Shown here piece by piece: positions 44,908 through 53,908 of a stretch of DNA of 64,000 nucleotides (position 1 is the first letter of the stretch; each line of letters opens with the position of its first letter). This DNA comes from Sulfitobacter sp. F26169L (GTDB lineage: Bacteria; Pseudomonadota; Alphaproteobacteria; Rhodobacterales; Rhodobacteraceae), in NCBI RefSeq assembly GCF_026410285.1, contig NZ_JAPMLP010000005.1:186001-250000 (forward strand), written 5' to 3'. The position numbers were made by a program, and so were the translations under genes. Below the pieces are notes generated by a model. It had not been told where the DNA came from and did no database searches. It was given only the letters and a program-made list of their open reading frames with translations.

Positions 44908-45763
44908 TAGAAAGGTCGACGAAACGACTGGTGTGGAAACCACCGGCCATGAGTGGGATGGCATTCGCGAACTCAACAACCCGCTACCGCGCTGGTGGCT
45001 CTATTCGCTCTATGCCACGATCGTCTGGGCCATAGCCTACACCATCGCCTATCCTGCTTGGCCAATGGTCTCCGGTGCAACCAGCGGTTTGCTGGGGTAT
45101 TCCACACGCGCAAACGTAGCCGAAGAGATTACAGCGCATGAGGCAAAGAACAACGCACTGGTCGCGGATTTGCTTGCAATCGAATTGCCTGCGTTGCAAC
45201 CGGGTGATGATCTGCACCGCTATGCAGTGGCACGCGGCGGTGCTGTATTTCGTGCGCAGTGCAGCCAGTGTCACGGCTCGGGCGCAGCGGGGGCCAAAGG
45301 CTATCCAAATTTGCGCGACGATGACTGGTTGTGGGGCGGCGATATAGAAAATATCACTGCAACCATTGATCACGGCATCCGCAACGAAACAGATGGCGAT
45401 GCGCGCTGGTCGGAAATGCCGGCCTATGATGAAATCTTCTCCGACGAGGAAATCAACGCGGTTGTTGCGTATGTTGGCAGCCTGTCGGCGCCCGCAACCG
45501 ATGCCGTACTGGTGGCAGAGGGCGCAACCCTGTTTGCGGACAATTGCGCAGCCTGTCACGGCGAAGAAGGACTGGGCGATCCGGAACTTGGCGCGCCAAA
45601 TCTTGCTGACGCGATCTGGCTTTATGGCGGTGATCCGGTGACATTGGAAGAAACCGTGCGCTATTCACGCTTTGGTGTGATGCCTGCGTGGGGTCAGCGT
45701 TTGTCTGATGAAGACGTGCGCGCGGTTGCGGTTTACGTCCACAATCTCGGCGGCGGAGAGTAA
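44900..45763 (+). CDS. ccoP: cbb3-type cytochrome c oxidase subunit III (dihaem)
   Basis: Start at ATG 44900, giving 287 residues; upstream in-frame ATGs lie inside ccoQ. One helix near residue 35-60 (WWLYSLYATIVWAIAYTIAY) anchors two cytochrome c domains with haem sites CSQCH and CAACH. The N-terminal EWDGIRELNNPLPRWW is a strong CcoP signature. It accepts electrons from soluble cytochrome c. A terminator follows at 45787-45810. Confidence 0.97.
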   Translation: MTDRKVDETTGVETTGHEWDGIRELNNPLPRWWLYSLYATIVWAIAYTIAYPAWPMVSGATSGLLGYSTRANVAEEITAHEAKNNALVADLLAIELPALQPGDDLHRYAVARGGAVFRAQCSQCHGSGAAGAKGYPNLRDDDWLWGGDIENITATIDHGIRNETDGDARWSEMPAYDEIFSDEEINAVVAYVGSLSAPATDAVLVAEGATLFADNCAACHGEEGLGDPELGAPNLADAIWLYGGDPVTLEETVRYSRFGVMPAWGQRLSDEDVRAVAVYVHNLGGGE

Positions 45764-45786
45764 CCGGAACCACCTGCGACAAAACG

Positions 45787-45810
45787 ACAATGCCCCTTCG
45801 GGGGCATTGT
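45787..45810 (+). terminator. Terminator after ccoNOQP
   Basis: ACAATGCCCC-TTCG-GGGGCATTGT, a perfect 10-bp stem with a stable TTCG loop, 24 bases beyond the ccoP stop. Its last base is also the first base of the ccoG FNR box, so the end of one transcript abuts the control site of the next. Confidence 0.75.
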
Positions 45811-45823
45811 TGATTCAGATCAA
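45810..45823. promoter_or_regulatory. Perfect FNR box in the ccoG promoter
   Basis: TTGAT-TCAG-ATCAA lies 51 bases before the ccoG ATG, with TCTAAT at 45844-45849 as a likely -10. The spacing is about that of an activating FNR site. Confidence 0.88.
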
Positions 45824-45874
45824 CGCGGATAATGTTCGCCCGATCTAATCAAAGAGATCAGCAAGAGGTCTCCT

Positions 45875-47428
45875 ATGTCTACACCCTCCCTTTACAGCGC
45901 ACGTGAACCGATTTTCCCCCGCCGCGTGTCGGGCAAATTCCGCACACTCAAGTGGTGGATTCTCGGCCTGACGCTGGGCATCTACTATCTTACACCGTGG
46001 CTGCGCTGGGACCGCGGGCCAAGCCTGCCCGATCAGGCGGTGCTGATCGATCTTGCCAACAGACGTTTCTATTTCTTCTGGATCGAAATCTGGCCCCATG
46101 AATTCTATTTTGTGGCGGGCTTGCTGATTATGGCTGGGCTGGGGCTGTTTTTGTTCACCTCGGCTCTGGGGCGTGTCTGGTGCGGCTATACTTGCCCCCA
46201 AACCGTGTGGACCGATCTGTTTATTCTGGTCGAGCGTTGGATCGAAGGTGACAGAAACGCGCGTGTCCGCCTGCACAAGGCCAAGTGGGACTTTAAAAAA
46301 TGGCGGCTTAGGATCTCCAAGTGGGTTGTCTGGCTGGTGATAGCGCTGGCAACAGGCGGGGCATGGGTGTTCTATTTCGCAGATGCCCCGACGCTGCTGG
46401 TGGATCTGGTCACAGGACAGGCCGCTGCTGTGGCCTACATCACAATCGCAATCCTGACCGCCACGACCTTTATTTTCGGCGGCTTCATGCGTGAACAGAT
46501 CTGCATCTACATGTGCCCGTGGCCGCGTATTCAGGCGGCGATGATGGACCCTGACACAATTACAGTTGCCTACCGCGAATGGCGCGGAGAACCGCGCGGC
46601 AAGGGTAATGTGCGCAAACGCGACCGCGCTGCTGCAGAAAAGGCAGAGCGTGAAGCGCAAGCCGCAGGCCCCGGCCAGCAGGTACGCTACAAGGCAACCC
46701 CCTACCCCAACGCCCCGATCCGTCTGGACACCGGCGAAGCCTCCCTTGCAGCGACAGTCAAGGACCACGGTGATTGCATTGACTGTATGGCCTGCGTCAA
46801 CGTCTGCCCGATGGGCATCGACATCCGCGATGGCCAGCAGATGGAGTGTATTACCTGCGCCCTGTGCATTGATGCCTGTGACGATGTGATGGACAAAATC
46901 GGCAAACCGCGCGGTCTGATCGATTATATGGCGCTGTCTGACGAAGCGGCAGAGCGCGCCGGTGGCCCCCCTCTGTCTGTGTGGCGTCACATTTTCCGCA
47001 CCCGCACCCTGATCTATACCGCGATGTGGTCGCTGATCGGTGTGGGACTGGTGTATGCGCTGTTTATCCGCAGCGATATCGAACTTACCGTCAGCCCCGT
47101 GCGCAATCCGACGTATGTGCTGCAATCAGACGGTTCGATCCGCAATATCTATGATGTCCGGCTGCGCAACAAATCCCACGAACCGCGTGAATTCAAACTG
47201 AGCCTCACAAGCGAAGAAATCCTGCAAATTCAACTGTCGGGCCGTCAGGAAGACTTGAGCGTTACCGTCCCCGCAGATACCACCTTGAACCAGCAGGTGT
47301 TCATCACCGCGCGGCCCCAGGATCCCGCTGCCTCGAACCACACAACCGACGTACGCATCTGGGTCGAAGACCAGACCACCGGCGCACGTGCGGGACAATC
47401 CACCAGCTTTAACGGGAGAGACCAATGA
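45875..47428 (+). CDS. ccoG: Cytochrome oxidase accessory protein CcoG (FixG), polyferredoxin type
   Basis: A 517-residue membrane protein with about five helices and two 4Fe-4S ferredoxin motifs, CIDCMACVNVCPMGIDI and CITCALCIDACDDVM, near residues 305-345. The N-terminal WCGYTCPQTVWTDLF and EQICIYMCPWPRIQ are also conserved in CcoG. The C-terminus is an IgG-like periplasmic domain. CcoG reduces Cu(II) for delivery to the oxidase CuB site. AAGAGG precedes the ATG; the stop overlaps ccoH (ATGA). Confidence 0.97.
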   Translation: MSTPSLYSAREPIFPRRVSGKFRTLKWWILGLTLGIYYLTPWLRWDRGPSLPDQAVLIDLANRRFYFFWIEIWPHEFYFVAGLLIMAGLGLFLFTSALGRVWCGYTCPQTVWTDLFILVERWIEGDRNARVRLHKAKWDFKKWRLRISKWVVWLVIALATGGAWVFYFADAPTLLVDLVTGQAAAVAYITIAILTATTFIFGGFMREQICIYMCPWPRIQAAMMDPDTITVAYREWRGEPRGKGNVRKRDRAAAEKAEREAQAAGPGQQVRYKATPYPNAPIRLDTGEASLAATVKDHGDCIDCMACVNVCPMGIDIRDGQQMECITCALCIDACDDVMDKIGKPRGLIDYMALSDEAAERAGGPPLSVWRHIFRTRTLIYTAMWSLIGVGLVYALFIRSDIELTVSPVRNPTYVLQSDGSIRNIYDVRLRNKSHEPREFKLSLTSEEILQIQLSGRQEDLSVTVPADTTLNQQVFITARPQDPAASNHTTDVRIWVEDQTTGARAGQSTSFNGRDQ

Positions 47429-47877
47429 CAAAGGAAATCAAAGGCTGGCACGTTGCAGCTGTCTTCGTCCTCGCCTTCAGCGTTATTATTACGGTTAATC
47501 TGGTTCTCGCCGTTAACGCCGTGCGCACCTTTCCCGGACTGGAGGTTGCCAATTCTTACGTGGCCAGCCAGTCCTTTGACGAAGACCGCGAAACGCAGCT
47601 TGCGCTGGGCTGGGATGTGTCCGCCACGCTGGAGGGAAACGAACTGTCGCTTGTTATTCTTGAAGACGGGCGCGCCATAGCGCCACAGATCGAGGAAGCC
47701 ACATTCGGGCGCGCCACAAACGTGCAGCAGGATCAGATCCCGCAGTTTGAATTTGACGGTCACGCGTTGCGGGCGACCGTAGAGGCAGGTCGCGGCAACT
47801 GGAACCTGCGCCTGCGCGCGCGCAGTGATGACGGCACGTTGTTCCAGCAACGTATTATTGTAAAGGTTGCCAGATGA
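47425..47877 (+). CDS. ccoH: cbb3 oxidase assembly protein CcoH (FixH)
   Basis: A 150-residue protein with one N-terminal helix (HVAAVFVLAFSVIITVNLVL) and a periplasmic domain. The pattern FPGLEVANSYVASQSFDEDR is typical of FixH. It is needed for assembly of the oxidase and interacts with ccoNOP intermediates. It is coupled by four-base overlaps to ccoG and ccoI. Confidence 0.95.
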   Translation: MTKEIKGWHVAAVFVLAFSVIITVNLVLAVNAVRTFPGLEVANSYVASQSFDEDRETQLALGWDVSATLEGNELSLVILEDGRAIAPQIEEATFGRATNVQQDQIPQFEFDGHALRATVEAGRGNWNLRLRARSDDGTLFQQRIIVKVAR

Positions 47878-49991
47878 CATCCGCCTGCCCTGCCTGTTCT
47901 GCCGCGCCAATGGCATTAGAAACTGCCAGCGGTCCCGCATTGCAATTCTCTGTTCCCGGCGTGCATTGCGCCGCATGTATTGGTCAGATCGAGCGCGGTC
48001 TGGCCCATCTGAACGGTTTGCAATCTGTGCGGGTAAACCTGTCAATGAAACGGTTGTCGGTCACGGGGCCTGTCGATTCTGAAACTGTTATGTCCGCAGT
48101 TGAAAAGCTGGGTTTTGACATATTCGCGCTCGATTCTGCATCGCTACAAGTATCCCAAGACAGCACTAGCCGCGCCTTGCTGATGCGGATGGCGGTTGCG
48201 GGCTTTGCCATGATGAACGTCATGCTGTTTTCTGTCGCAATCTGGTCAGGCGCAACGGATACAACGCGTGATCTGTTTCACATGATTTCCGCTGCCATCA
48301 CGCTGCCTGTGGTCCTCTACTCAGGCCAGCCCTTCTTCCGCTCTGCATGGTCAGCCCTGCGCGCTGGCAGGTTGAATATGGATGTGCCGATCTCGCTTGC
48401 GATCCTGCTGGCCTCCGGCATGTCCCTGTATGAAACCCTGGACGGTGGCACCGAGGCCTATTTTGATGCGGCGCTGTCACTGACATTCTTCCTGCTGATC
48501 GGGCGCTACATGGATCACCGCACACGCAGCGCGGCGCGATCTGCTGCGCGCGAACTGACAGCGCTGGAGGTGCACACCGCCGAGCGCTTGATCGGCGACC
48601 AGACCCAGACCGTCCCCGTGACCGATCTGGAAGTTGACGATATCATTCTGGTGCCGACCGGCGCGCGGGTTGCAGTCGATGGTGTACTGCTGTCTGGCGA
48701 AGCACTGATGGACCGCTCTGTCCTGACAGGAGAAAGCGCGGCCGTCACCCTGAAAGCCGGTGACGTCCTGCAAGCCGGGGAAATCAACCTGACGGCCCCC
48801 TTGCGGCTGCGCGCCTTGACTGTTGGCGCGGATACATCCCTGCGCCGTATGGCAGCACTGGTCGAAACCGCCGAAAATGCCCGCAACAGTTACACCGCGC
48901 TGGCCGACCGCGCCGCGCAAGTGTACGCGCCGCTGGTTCATACGCTGGCCCTGATCGCGCTTGTTGGATGGTGGATAGCGACCGGCGATTTCCGCTATTC
49001 ACTCAACATCGCCATTGCCGTTCTGATCATTACCTGCCCGTGTGCTCTGGGCCTCGCCGTGCCGGCTGTATCTACTGCTGCCGTAAGCCGCCTGTTTAAC
49101 GCCGGATTTCTGGTGCGCCATGCAACCGCGCTGGAACGGCTGGCCGAGACGACACATATCGTCTTTGACAAGACCGGCACGCTCACCCTTCCCACGGTTC
49201 AACTGCCCGAAAAGATGAGTGACGAGGACAAGGGGATCGCCAAATCCCTTGCGCAGGCATCGCTTCATCCGCTGTCGCGGGCCTTGGTAACTGCGCTGTC
49301 AGATACTGCCGCAGCGCCGGTTGCGGACATAAACGAAGTTGCGGGACAGGGCGTCACAGGCGTTTACCAAGGCAAGAAGGTATCACTTGGCCGTGGGCCA
49401 TGGTTGGGCGCGTCCCACACCGGCCTTTGCTTGCGGATCGGCGATGCCGACCCCGTGCCGCTAGAGGTGCCGGAAGCACTACGCCCCGGTGTTGCGGATG
49501 CGATCAGGAACCTCGATCTGCCCTGCGAGATTGTCACCGGTGATACCGACATTCCTGCGCAAAAACTGGCCGCTCAACTTTCTCTGCCGGTCACATCCAG
49601 CGCCAGCCCCGAGGCAAAGCTGAACCGTCTGAAAGCGCTCAGCGATGCGGGAGAGCGCGTGCTGATGATCGGTGACGGTCTAAACGATACTGCCGCACTG
49701 GCGCAGGCCCACGCCTCTATTGCGCCCTCTACCGCACTGGAAGCATCACGTAACGCCGCCGACATTGTGATCCTGAAAGACAGCTTTGCAGAGCTGCCGC
49801 TGATCATTCGGGTTGCCCGTGCGACCCGATTGCTGTCGGTGCAAAACTTCGGCATTGCCGCGGTTTATAACTGCATTGCGGTTCCCGTTGCCCTCGCAGG
49901 ATACGCAACGCCCCTCGCCGCAGCCTTGGCAATGTCGATCTCATCCATTACCGTATTGGCCAACGCACAACGTATGAGGTTTATCCGATGA
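47874..49991 (+). CDS. ccoI: Copper-exporting P-type ATPase CcoI (FixI)
   Basis: A 705-residue P1B-type ATPase. An N-terminal heavy-metal domain carries GVHCAACIGQIERGL, preceded by CPAC. The transmembrane metal site is CPCALGLAVP, the phosphorylation site DKTGTLTLP and the hinge GDGLNDTAALAQAH. The TGES actuator motif appears as LTGESAAV. It supplies copper to the periplasm for CuB insertion into CcoN. It overlaps ccoS as ATGA. Confidence 0.97.
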   Translation: MTSACPACSAAPMALETASGPALQFSVPGVHCAACIGQIERGLAHLNGLQSVRVNLSMKRLSVTGPVDSETVMSAVEKLGFDIFALDSASLQVSQDSTSRALLMRMAVAGFAMMNVMLFSVAIWSGATDTTRDLFHMISAAITLPVVLYSGQPFFRSAWSALRAGRLNMDVPISLAILLASGMSLYETLDGGTEAYFDAALSLTFFLLIGRYMDHRTRSAARSAARELTALEVHTAERLIGDQTQTVPVTDLEVDDIILVPTGARVAVDGVLLSGEALMDRSVLTGESAAVTLKAGDVLQAGEINLTAPLRLRALTVGADTSLRRMAALVETAENARNSYTALADRAAQVYAPLVHTLALIALVGWWIATGDFRYSLNIAIAVLIITCPCALGLAVPAVSTAAVSRLFNAGFLVRHATALERLAETTHIVFDKTGTLTLPTVQLPEKMSDEDKGIAKSLAQASLHPLSRALVTALSDTAAAPVADINEVAGQGVTGVYQGKKVSLGRGPWLGASHTGLCLRIGDADPVPLEVPEALRPGVADAIRNLDLPCEIVTGDTDIPAQKLAAQLSLPVTSSASPEAKLNRLKALSDAGERVLMIGDGLNDTAALAQAHASIAPSTALEASRNAADIVILKDSFAELPLIIRVARATRLLSVQNFGIAAVYNCIAVPVALAGYATPLAAALAMSISSITVLANAQRMRFIR

Positions 49992-50131
49992 ATGTACTTG
50001 TGATCCTGATCCCGGTTTCCCTGATCCTTGGAGCAGCTGGCCTCGCGGCGTTTATCTGGACTGTCCGGTCCGATCAATACGACGATGACAGCGGCAACGC
50101 CGCCCGCATTCTACTAGACGACGATGAGTAA
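49988..50131 (+). CDS. ccoS: cbb3 oxidase assembly protein CcoS (FixS)
   Basis: A 47-residue protein (ATG 49988): MNVLVILIPVSLILGAAGL forms one membrane helix, followed by FIWTVRSDQYDDDSGNAAR, the signature of FixS/CcoS. It is required for incorporating redox cofactors into the oxidase. It is the last gene of ccoGHIS, overlapping ccoI by four bases and followed by a very strong terminator. Confidence 0.95.
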   Translation: MNVLVILIPVSLILGAAGLAAFIWTVRSDQYDDDSGNAARILLDDDE

Positions 50132-50205
50132 CATTTCACCCGCCAGCACAATCAGGGGGCAGTATCCGAACTACTAAATCGTACGACACTTCCTGAGCGT
50201 CTCAG

Positions 50206-50247
50206 ATAGAAAACCCCCGGCGATTTCCATCGCCGGGGGTTTTCTAT
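50206..50247. terminator. Strong bidirectional terminator between ccoS and nrdJ
   Basis: A perfect 19-bp inverted repeat with a TTCC loop, GC-rich in the core (CCCCCGGCGAT / ATCGCCGGGGG) and flanked by AAAA and TTTT. It gives a classical T-run on both strands and so ends both ccoGHIS and the convergent nrdJ. Confidence 0.92.
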
Positions 50248-50314
50248 GATCAATGGCGCTGACTCAATTTATGGTCAACTATTCTGAGCCCACTTAAAGG
50301 TGGGATTACTAACA

Positions 50315-52600
50315 TCAGCCACACTTGCTGTGACCGCAGCTGCCGCACGTCATGCAGCCTTCGACCATTCTCAGGTCATACTGGCCACAGCTTGAGCAGG
50401 CTTTCCCGCGGGGTTGTTCCAAGCCGACCACTTTTGCTTGCGGGTCGGATTTCAGGCCCATGCCCTCGCCTGCGATGAAGCCGGTGTTGATCAGGTGTTG
50501 CTCGATCACGCCACCGATTGCCGCGAGGATAGAGGGGATATATTTACCGCCCATCCACGCGCCGCCACGCGGGTCGAACACGGCTTTCAGTTCTTCAACA
50601 ACAAACGACACATCGCCACCGCGACGGAACACAGCAGATATCATCCGTGTCAAGGCAACTGTCCAGGCAAAATGCTCCATGTTTTTGGAGTTGATGAACA
50701 CCTCGAACGGGCGGCGGTGGCCGCTGACAACCAGATCGTTGATGGTGATATACAGCGCGTGTTCGCTGTCGGGCCATTTGATCTTGTAGGTCGCCCCTTC
50801 CAACTCCTGCGGACGGTCCAGCGGGTCAGACATGTAAATGACATCACCGTGCGGCTCTTGCGGCTCCTCCCCATCATAGCTCACTACTTCGGGGGCCTTT
50901 TTCTCTTCTGAGACAGATAGGACAGAACCAGTGATGTCGTTGGGACGATAGGTTGTGCAGCCTTTGCAACCGGTATCCCATGCCTCCATGTAGACCTCTT
51001 TGAAAGTGTCGAAAGAGATGTCCTCGGGGCAGTTGATGGTTTTGGAAATGCTTGAATCAACCCATTTCTGCGCGGCCGCCTGCATTTTTACATGCTCAAG
51101 CGGTGCCAACGTCTGGGCGTTGACGAAATAGTCGGGCAGCGGCGCGTCACCTTTTAAATCACGCCACATCTGCACGGCATAATCCACTACCTCTTCCTCG
51201 GTGCGGGTGCCGTCTTTTTGCAGAACCTTGCGGGTGTAGGCGTAGGCAAAGACAGGCTCGATACCAGAACTGACATTGCCTGCATATAGGCTGATCGTGC
51301 CGGTGGGCGCGATGGAGGTCAGCAGCGCGTTGCGGATGCCATGGGTGCGGATCGCTTCGCGTACATCCTCGTCCATCTGCAACATTGTACCCGACGCCAG
51401 ATACTCTTCGGCATCAAACAGCGGGAACGCGCCCTTTTCCTTTGCCAAATCCACCGACGCCAAATATGCGGCGCGCGCGATCGCGTGCAACCAATCTTCC
51501 GTCTGACGCGCCGCCTCGTCCGAACCATAACGCAGGCCCAACATAAGAAGAGCATCCGCCAGACCTGTCACGCCAAGGCCGATCCGGCGCTTGTTCTTTG
51601 CCTCTTGCGCCTGTGCTTCCAGCGGAAATTGCGACACATCCACCACGTTGTCCATCATGCGGACCGAGGTTGCGACCAGTTCGTTCAGTGCCTCGATATC
51701 CAGCGCGGCAGTGTCCTCAAACGGAGCGCTTACCAGACGGGCAAGGTTAATCGACCCCAGAAGGCACGCGCCATAAGGCGGCAGCGGCTGCTCGCCACAG
51801 GGGTTTGTGGCGGCTATGGTTTCACAATAGCTGAGGTTGTTGGCTTCGTTGATGCGATCAATGAAAATCACACCCGGTTCGGCGAAATCGTAGGTGGCTT
51901 TCATGATCGCATTCCACAGATCAAGCGCCTGAACGGTTTTATAAACCTTGCCGTCGAACTTCAGGTCCCAAGACCCGTTTGCTTTCACCGCATCCATAAA
52001 CGGATCGGTGATCAGCACCGACATATTGAACATGCGCAAACGGGCGGCGTCCGATTTGGCAGTGATAAACGCCTCTACATCGGGGTGATCACAGCGCATC
52101 GTTGCCATCATCGCGCCACGGCGTGAACCGGCGGACATAATCGTGCGGCACATTGCATCCCAGACATCCATAAACGACAGTGGGCCAGAGGCATCCGCCG
52201 ACACGCCCAGAACATCTGCGCCCTTTGGCCGGATCGTCGAGAAATCATAACCGATCCCGCCGCCCTGCTGCATGGTCAACGCCGCTTCTTTCAGCATGTC
52301 GAAAATACCGGCCATACTGTCAGGGACTGTCCCCATCACAAAGCAGTTGAACAGTGTCACACGCCGCGCAGTCCCGGCGCCCGCCGTGATGCGTCCTGCG
52401 GGCAGGTATTTGAAATCTTCCAGCGCTTCGAAGAACGTTTCTTCCCATCCGTCTTTATCTTCTTCGACCTGCGCCAGATCACGTGCGATGCGGCGCCATG
52501 TATCCTCAACGGTGACGTCATGGGGCGTGCCATCTGCTGCTTTAAAACGGTATTTCATATCCCATATCTGTTCGGCGATCGGGGCAGCAAAGCGGGTCAT
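50315..52600 (-). CDS. nrdJ: Adenosylcobalamin-dependent ribonucleotide reductase (class II)
   Basis: A 761-residue enzyme making deoxyribonucleotides with a B12 radical, independent of oxygen. Class II features are the active-site loop NPCGEQPLPPYGACLLGSINL (split here: NPCGEQPLPPYG, then ACLLGSINL), the first redox cysteine in LFNCFVMG, and the QQGGGIGYDFS motif. The C-terminus is a zinc-ribbon with paired cysteines CSSCGQY and CMTCGSCGHSKCG. GAGGAA precedes the ATG at 52600. No cobalamin riboswitch was recognised in the short upstream region. It fits a bacterium living across oxygen gradients. Confidence 0.96.
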   Translation of the reverse strand: MTRFAAPIAEQIWDMKYRFKAADGTPHDVTVEDTWRRIARDLAQVEEDKDGWEETFFEALEDFKYLPAGRITAGAGTARRVTLFNCFVMGTVPDSMAGIFDMLKEAALTMQQGGGIGYDFSTIRPKGADVLGVSADASGPLSFMDVWDAMCRTIMSAGSRRGAMMATMRCDHPDVEAFITAKSDAARLRMFNMSVLITDPFMDAVKANGSWDLKFDGKVYKTVQALDLWNAIMKATYDFAEPGVIFIDRINEANNLSYCETIAATNPCGEQPLPPYGACLLGSINLARLVSAPFEDTAALDIEALNELVATSVRMMDNVVDVSQFPLEAQAQEAKNKRRIGLGVTGLADALLMLGLRYGSDEAARQTEDWLHAIARAAYLASVDLAKEKGAFPLFDAEEYLASGTMLQMDEDVREAIRTHGIRNALLTSIAPTGTISLYAGNVSSGIEPVFAYAYTRKVLQKDGTRTEEEVVDYAVQMWRDLKGDAPLPDYFVNAQTLAPLEHVKMQAAAQKWVDSSISKTINCPEDISFDTFKEVYMEAWDTGCKGCTTYRPNDITGSVLSVSEEKKAPEVVSYDGEEPQEPHGDVIYMSDPLDRPQELEGATYKIKWPDSEHALYITINDLVVSGHRRPFEVFINSKNMEHFAWTVALTRMISAVFRRGGDVSFVVEELKAVFDPRGGAWMGGKYIPSILAAIGGVIEQHLINTGFIAGEGMGLKSDPQAKVVGLEQPRGKACSSCGQYDLRMVEGCMTCGSCGHSKCG

Positions 52601-52777
52601 GGCGATTCCTCGGTTGGGCTAGGGAGAGCCTTGTCATACCTTAACACACAAGAAAGACCACTCCCCAATTCAGAATTTCATCGGCGACAAACCACCACAG
52701 TTTGCTTCTGTTGCCTATTCGCCTACCTTATGATGTGGCTCCGAAGTGAGTCTGTGGACAAACATGTGGAAGAACCT

Positions 52778-53212
52778 GTGAGCAAAAATATCGTACACCT
52801 GATCAAGCTGTCTGTCGGCACTGAAAATGTCGAACAGTTGGTAGAGTGGCAACGCCATCGCTCGCAGCAGGTCGTCAACGGCCAGTACTACCACCAGACC
52901 CGTATGTGGCCCAAGCGTGAGGCCGAAATCCTGAACGGAGGGTCGATTTATTGGGTCATCAAGGGCGAGATATCAGCGCGTCAGCGCATTATCCGGCTGG
53001 ACGAAAAGATTGGTGCTGACGGGATTCGCCGTTGCGGTATCGTGCTTGATTCCGAAGTCATCCCGACCGTCAGCGCCCTGAAACGTCCTTTTCAGGGCTG
53101 GCGCTACCTAAAGCCGGAGGACGCCCCCGCCGACCTTCCCAGAGGGCGCGGCAAGGAAGATGTCCTTCCGGTAGAGCTCAACCGCGCCCTGGCAGAGATT
53201 GGCGTATTGTAG
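52778..53212 (+). CDS. DUF1489 family protein
   Basis: The GTG at 52778 (reading MSKNIVHLIKLSVGTENV) with GGAAG upstream gives 144 residues, matching DUF1489; the frame is open back to 52520 but antisense to nrdJ. Conserved parts are NGQYYHQTRMWPKREAEIL, GSIYWVIKGEISARQRI and PFQGWRYLKPEDAP. This alphaproteobacterial family has no assigned function. Its gene is divergent from nrdJ and ends six bases from convergent hisG. Confidence 0.9.
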   Translation: MSKNIVHLIKLSVGTENVEQLVEWQRHRSQQVVNGQYYHQTRMWPKREAEILNGGSIYWVIKGEISARQRIIRLDEKIGADGIRRCGIVLDSEVIPTVSALKRPFQGWRYLKPEDAPADLPRGRGKEDVLPVELNRALAEIGVL

Positions 53213-53218
53213 CGCAGG

Positions 53219-53908
53219 CTATCCCAACCGTTCCAGCAGGTCATCAAGGCATTTGCGTTCATCAGCGTCCATCGGTGCCACGCGCGATTTCCACAGCGTC
53301 GCCTGACTGCGCAGCATCAATCCGTCGCTGAGTATTTTCAGGTGATTGGCGGTCAATGTCTCGCCGGTCGAGGTGATATCGGCAATCGCTTCGGCGGTTT
53401 CGTTTGCGACGGTGCCTTCGGTCGCGCCTTGGCTATCCACCAGCGCATAATCCGCAACACCGGCATCGCGCAGGAATTCACGCACAAGGCGATGGTACTT
53501 GGTTGCAATGCGCAAACGGTGGCCATGTTCCAACCGGAACGCGGCGGCAGCGGCATCCAGATCATGCAATGTATCCACATCTGTCCATGCCTGCGGCACC
53601 GCAAGGATCAGATCAGCCTGACCGAAGCCGAGTTCCGCAACCACTTCAACCGATTGCTCCCAAAGAGGCAGTTTTTCATGCACCAGATCGGTGCCGGTTA
53701 CCCCCAGATGAATACGCCCGGCGGCCAGTTCACGCGGGATTTCTCCGGCGGACAGCAACACAAGTGCAACCCCCTCTATCCCCTCAACCACACCGGCATA
53801 TTCCCGATCAGACCCACTGCGCGCCAACTGGATACCGCGCGCGCCGAACCAGTCGAAGGTCTTCTCCATCAGCCGCCCCTTTGACGGCACACCCAGCTTT
53901 AGCGTCAT
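53219..53908 (-). CDS. hisG: ATP phosphoribosyltransferase catalytic subunit (short form)
   Basis: A 229-residue short-type HisG lacking the C-terminal regulatory domain, which therefore needs HisZ. It catalyses the first step of histidine synthesis, ATP plus PRPP. Seen are LKLGVPSKGRLMEKTFDWF at the start, GVTGTDLVHE and the PRPP loop region DSQGATEGTVANETAEAIAD. It overlaps hisZ by four bases. Confidence 0.96.
   Translation of the reverse strand: MTLKLGVPSKGRLMEKTFDWFGARGIQLARSGSDREYAGVVEGIEGVALVLLSAGEIPRELAAGRIHLGVTGTDLVHEKLPLWEQSVEVVAELGFGQADLILAVPQAWTDVDTLHDLDAAAAAFRLEHGHRLRIATKYHRLVREFLRDAGVADYALVDSQGATEGTVANETAEAIADITSTGETLTANHLKILSDGLMLRSQATLWKSRVAPMDADERKCLDDLLERLG

Noticed and set aside
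45845..47125. 426-codon minus-strand frame over ccoG
   Set aside because: Its sequence is rich in His, Gln and Arg without domains, and ccoG is unmistakable on the plus strand.
51341..52126. 261-codon plus-strand frame over nrdJ
   Set aside because: Antisense to conserved nrdJ motifs and without a plausible start signal or domain.
52601..52777. Possible cobalamin riboswitch before nrdJ
   Set aside because: The upstream gap is short and shared with the divergent DUF1489 gene; no B12-box-like core or long folded leader was seen.
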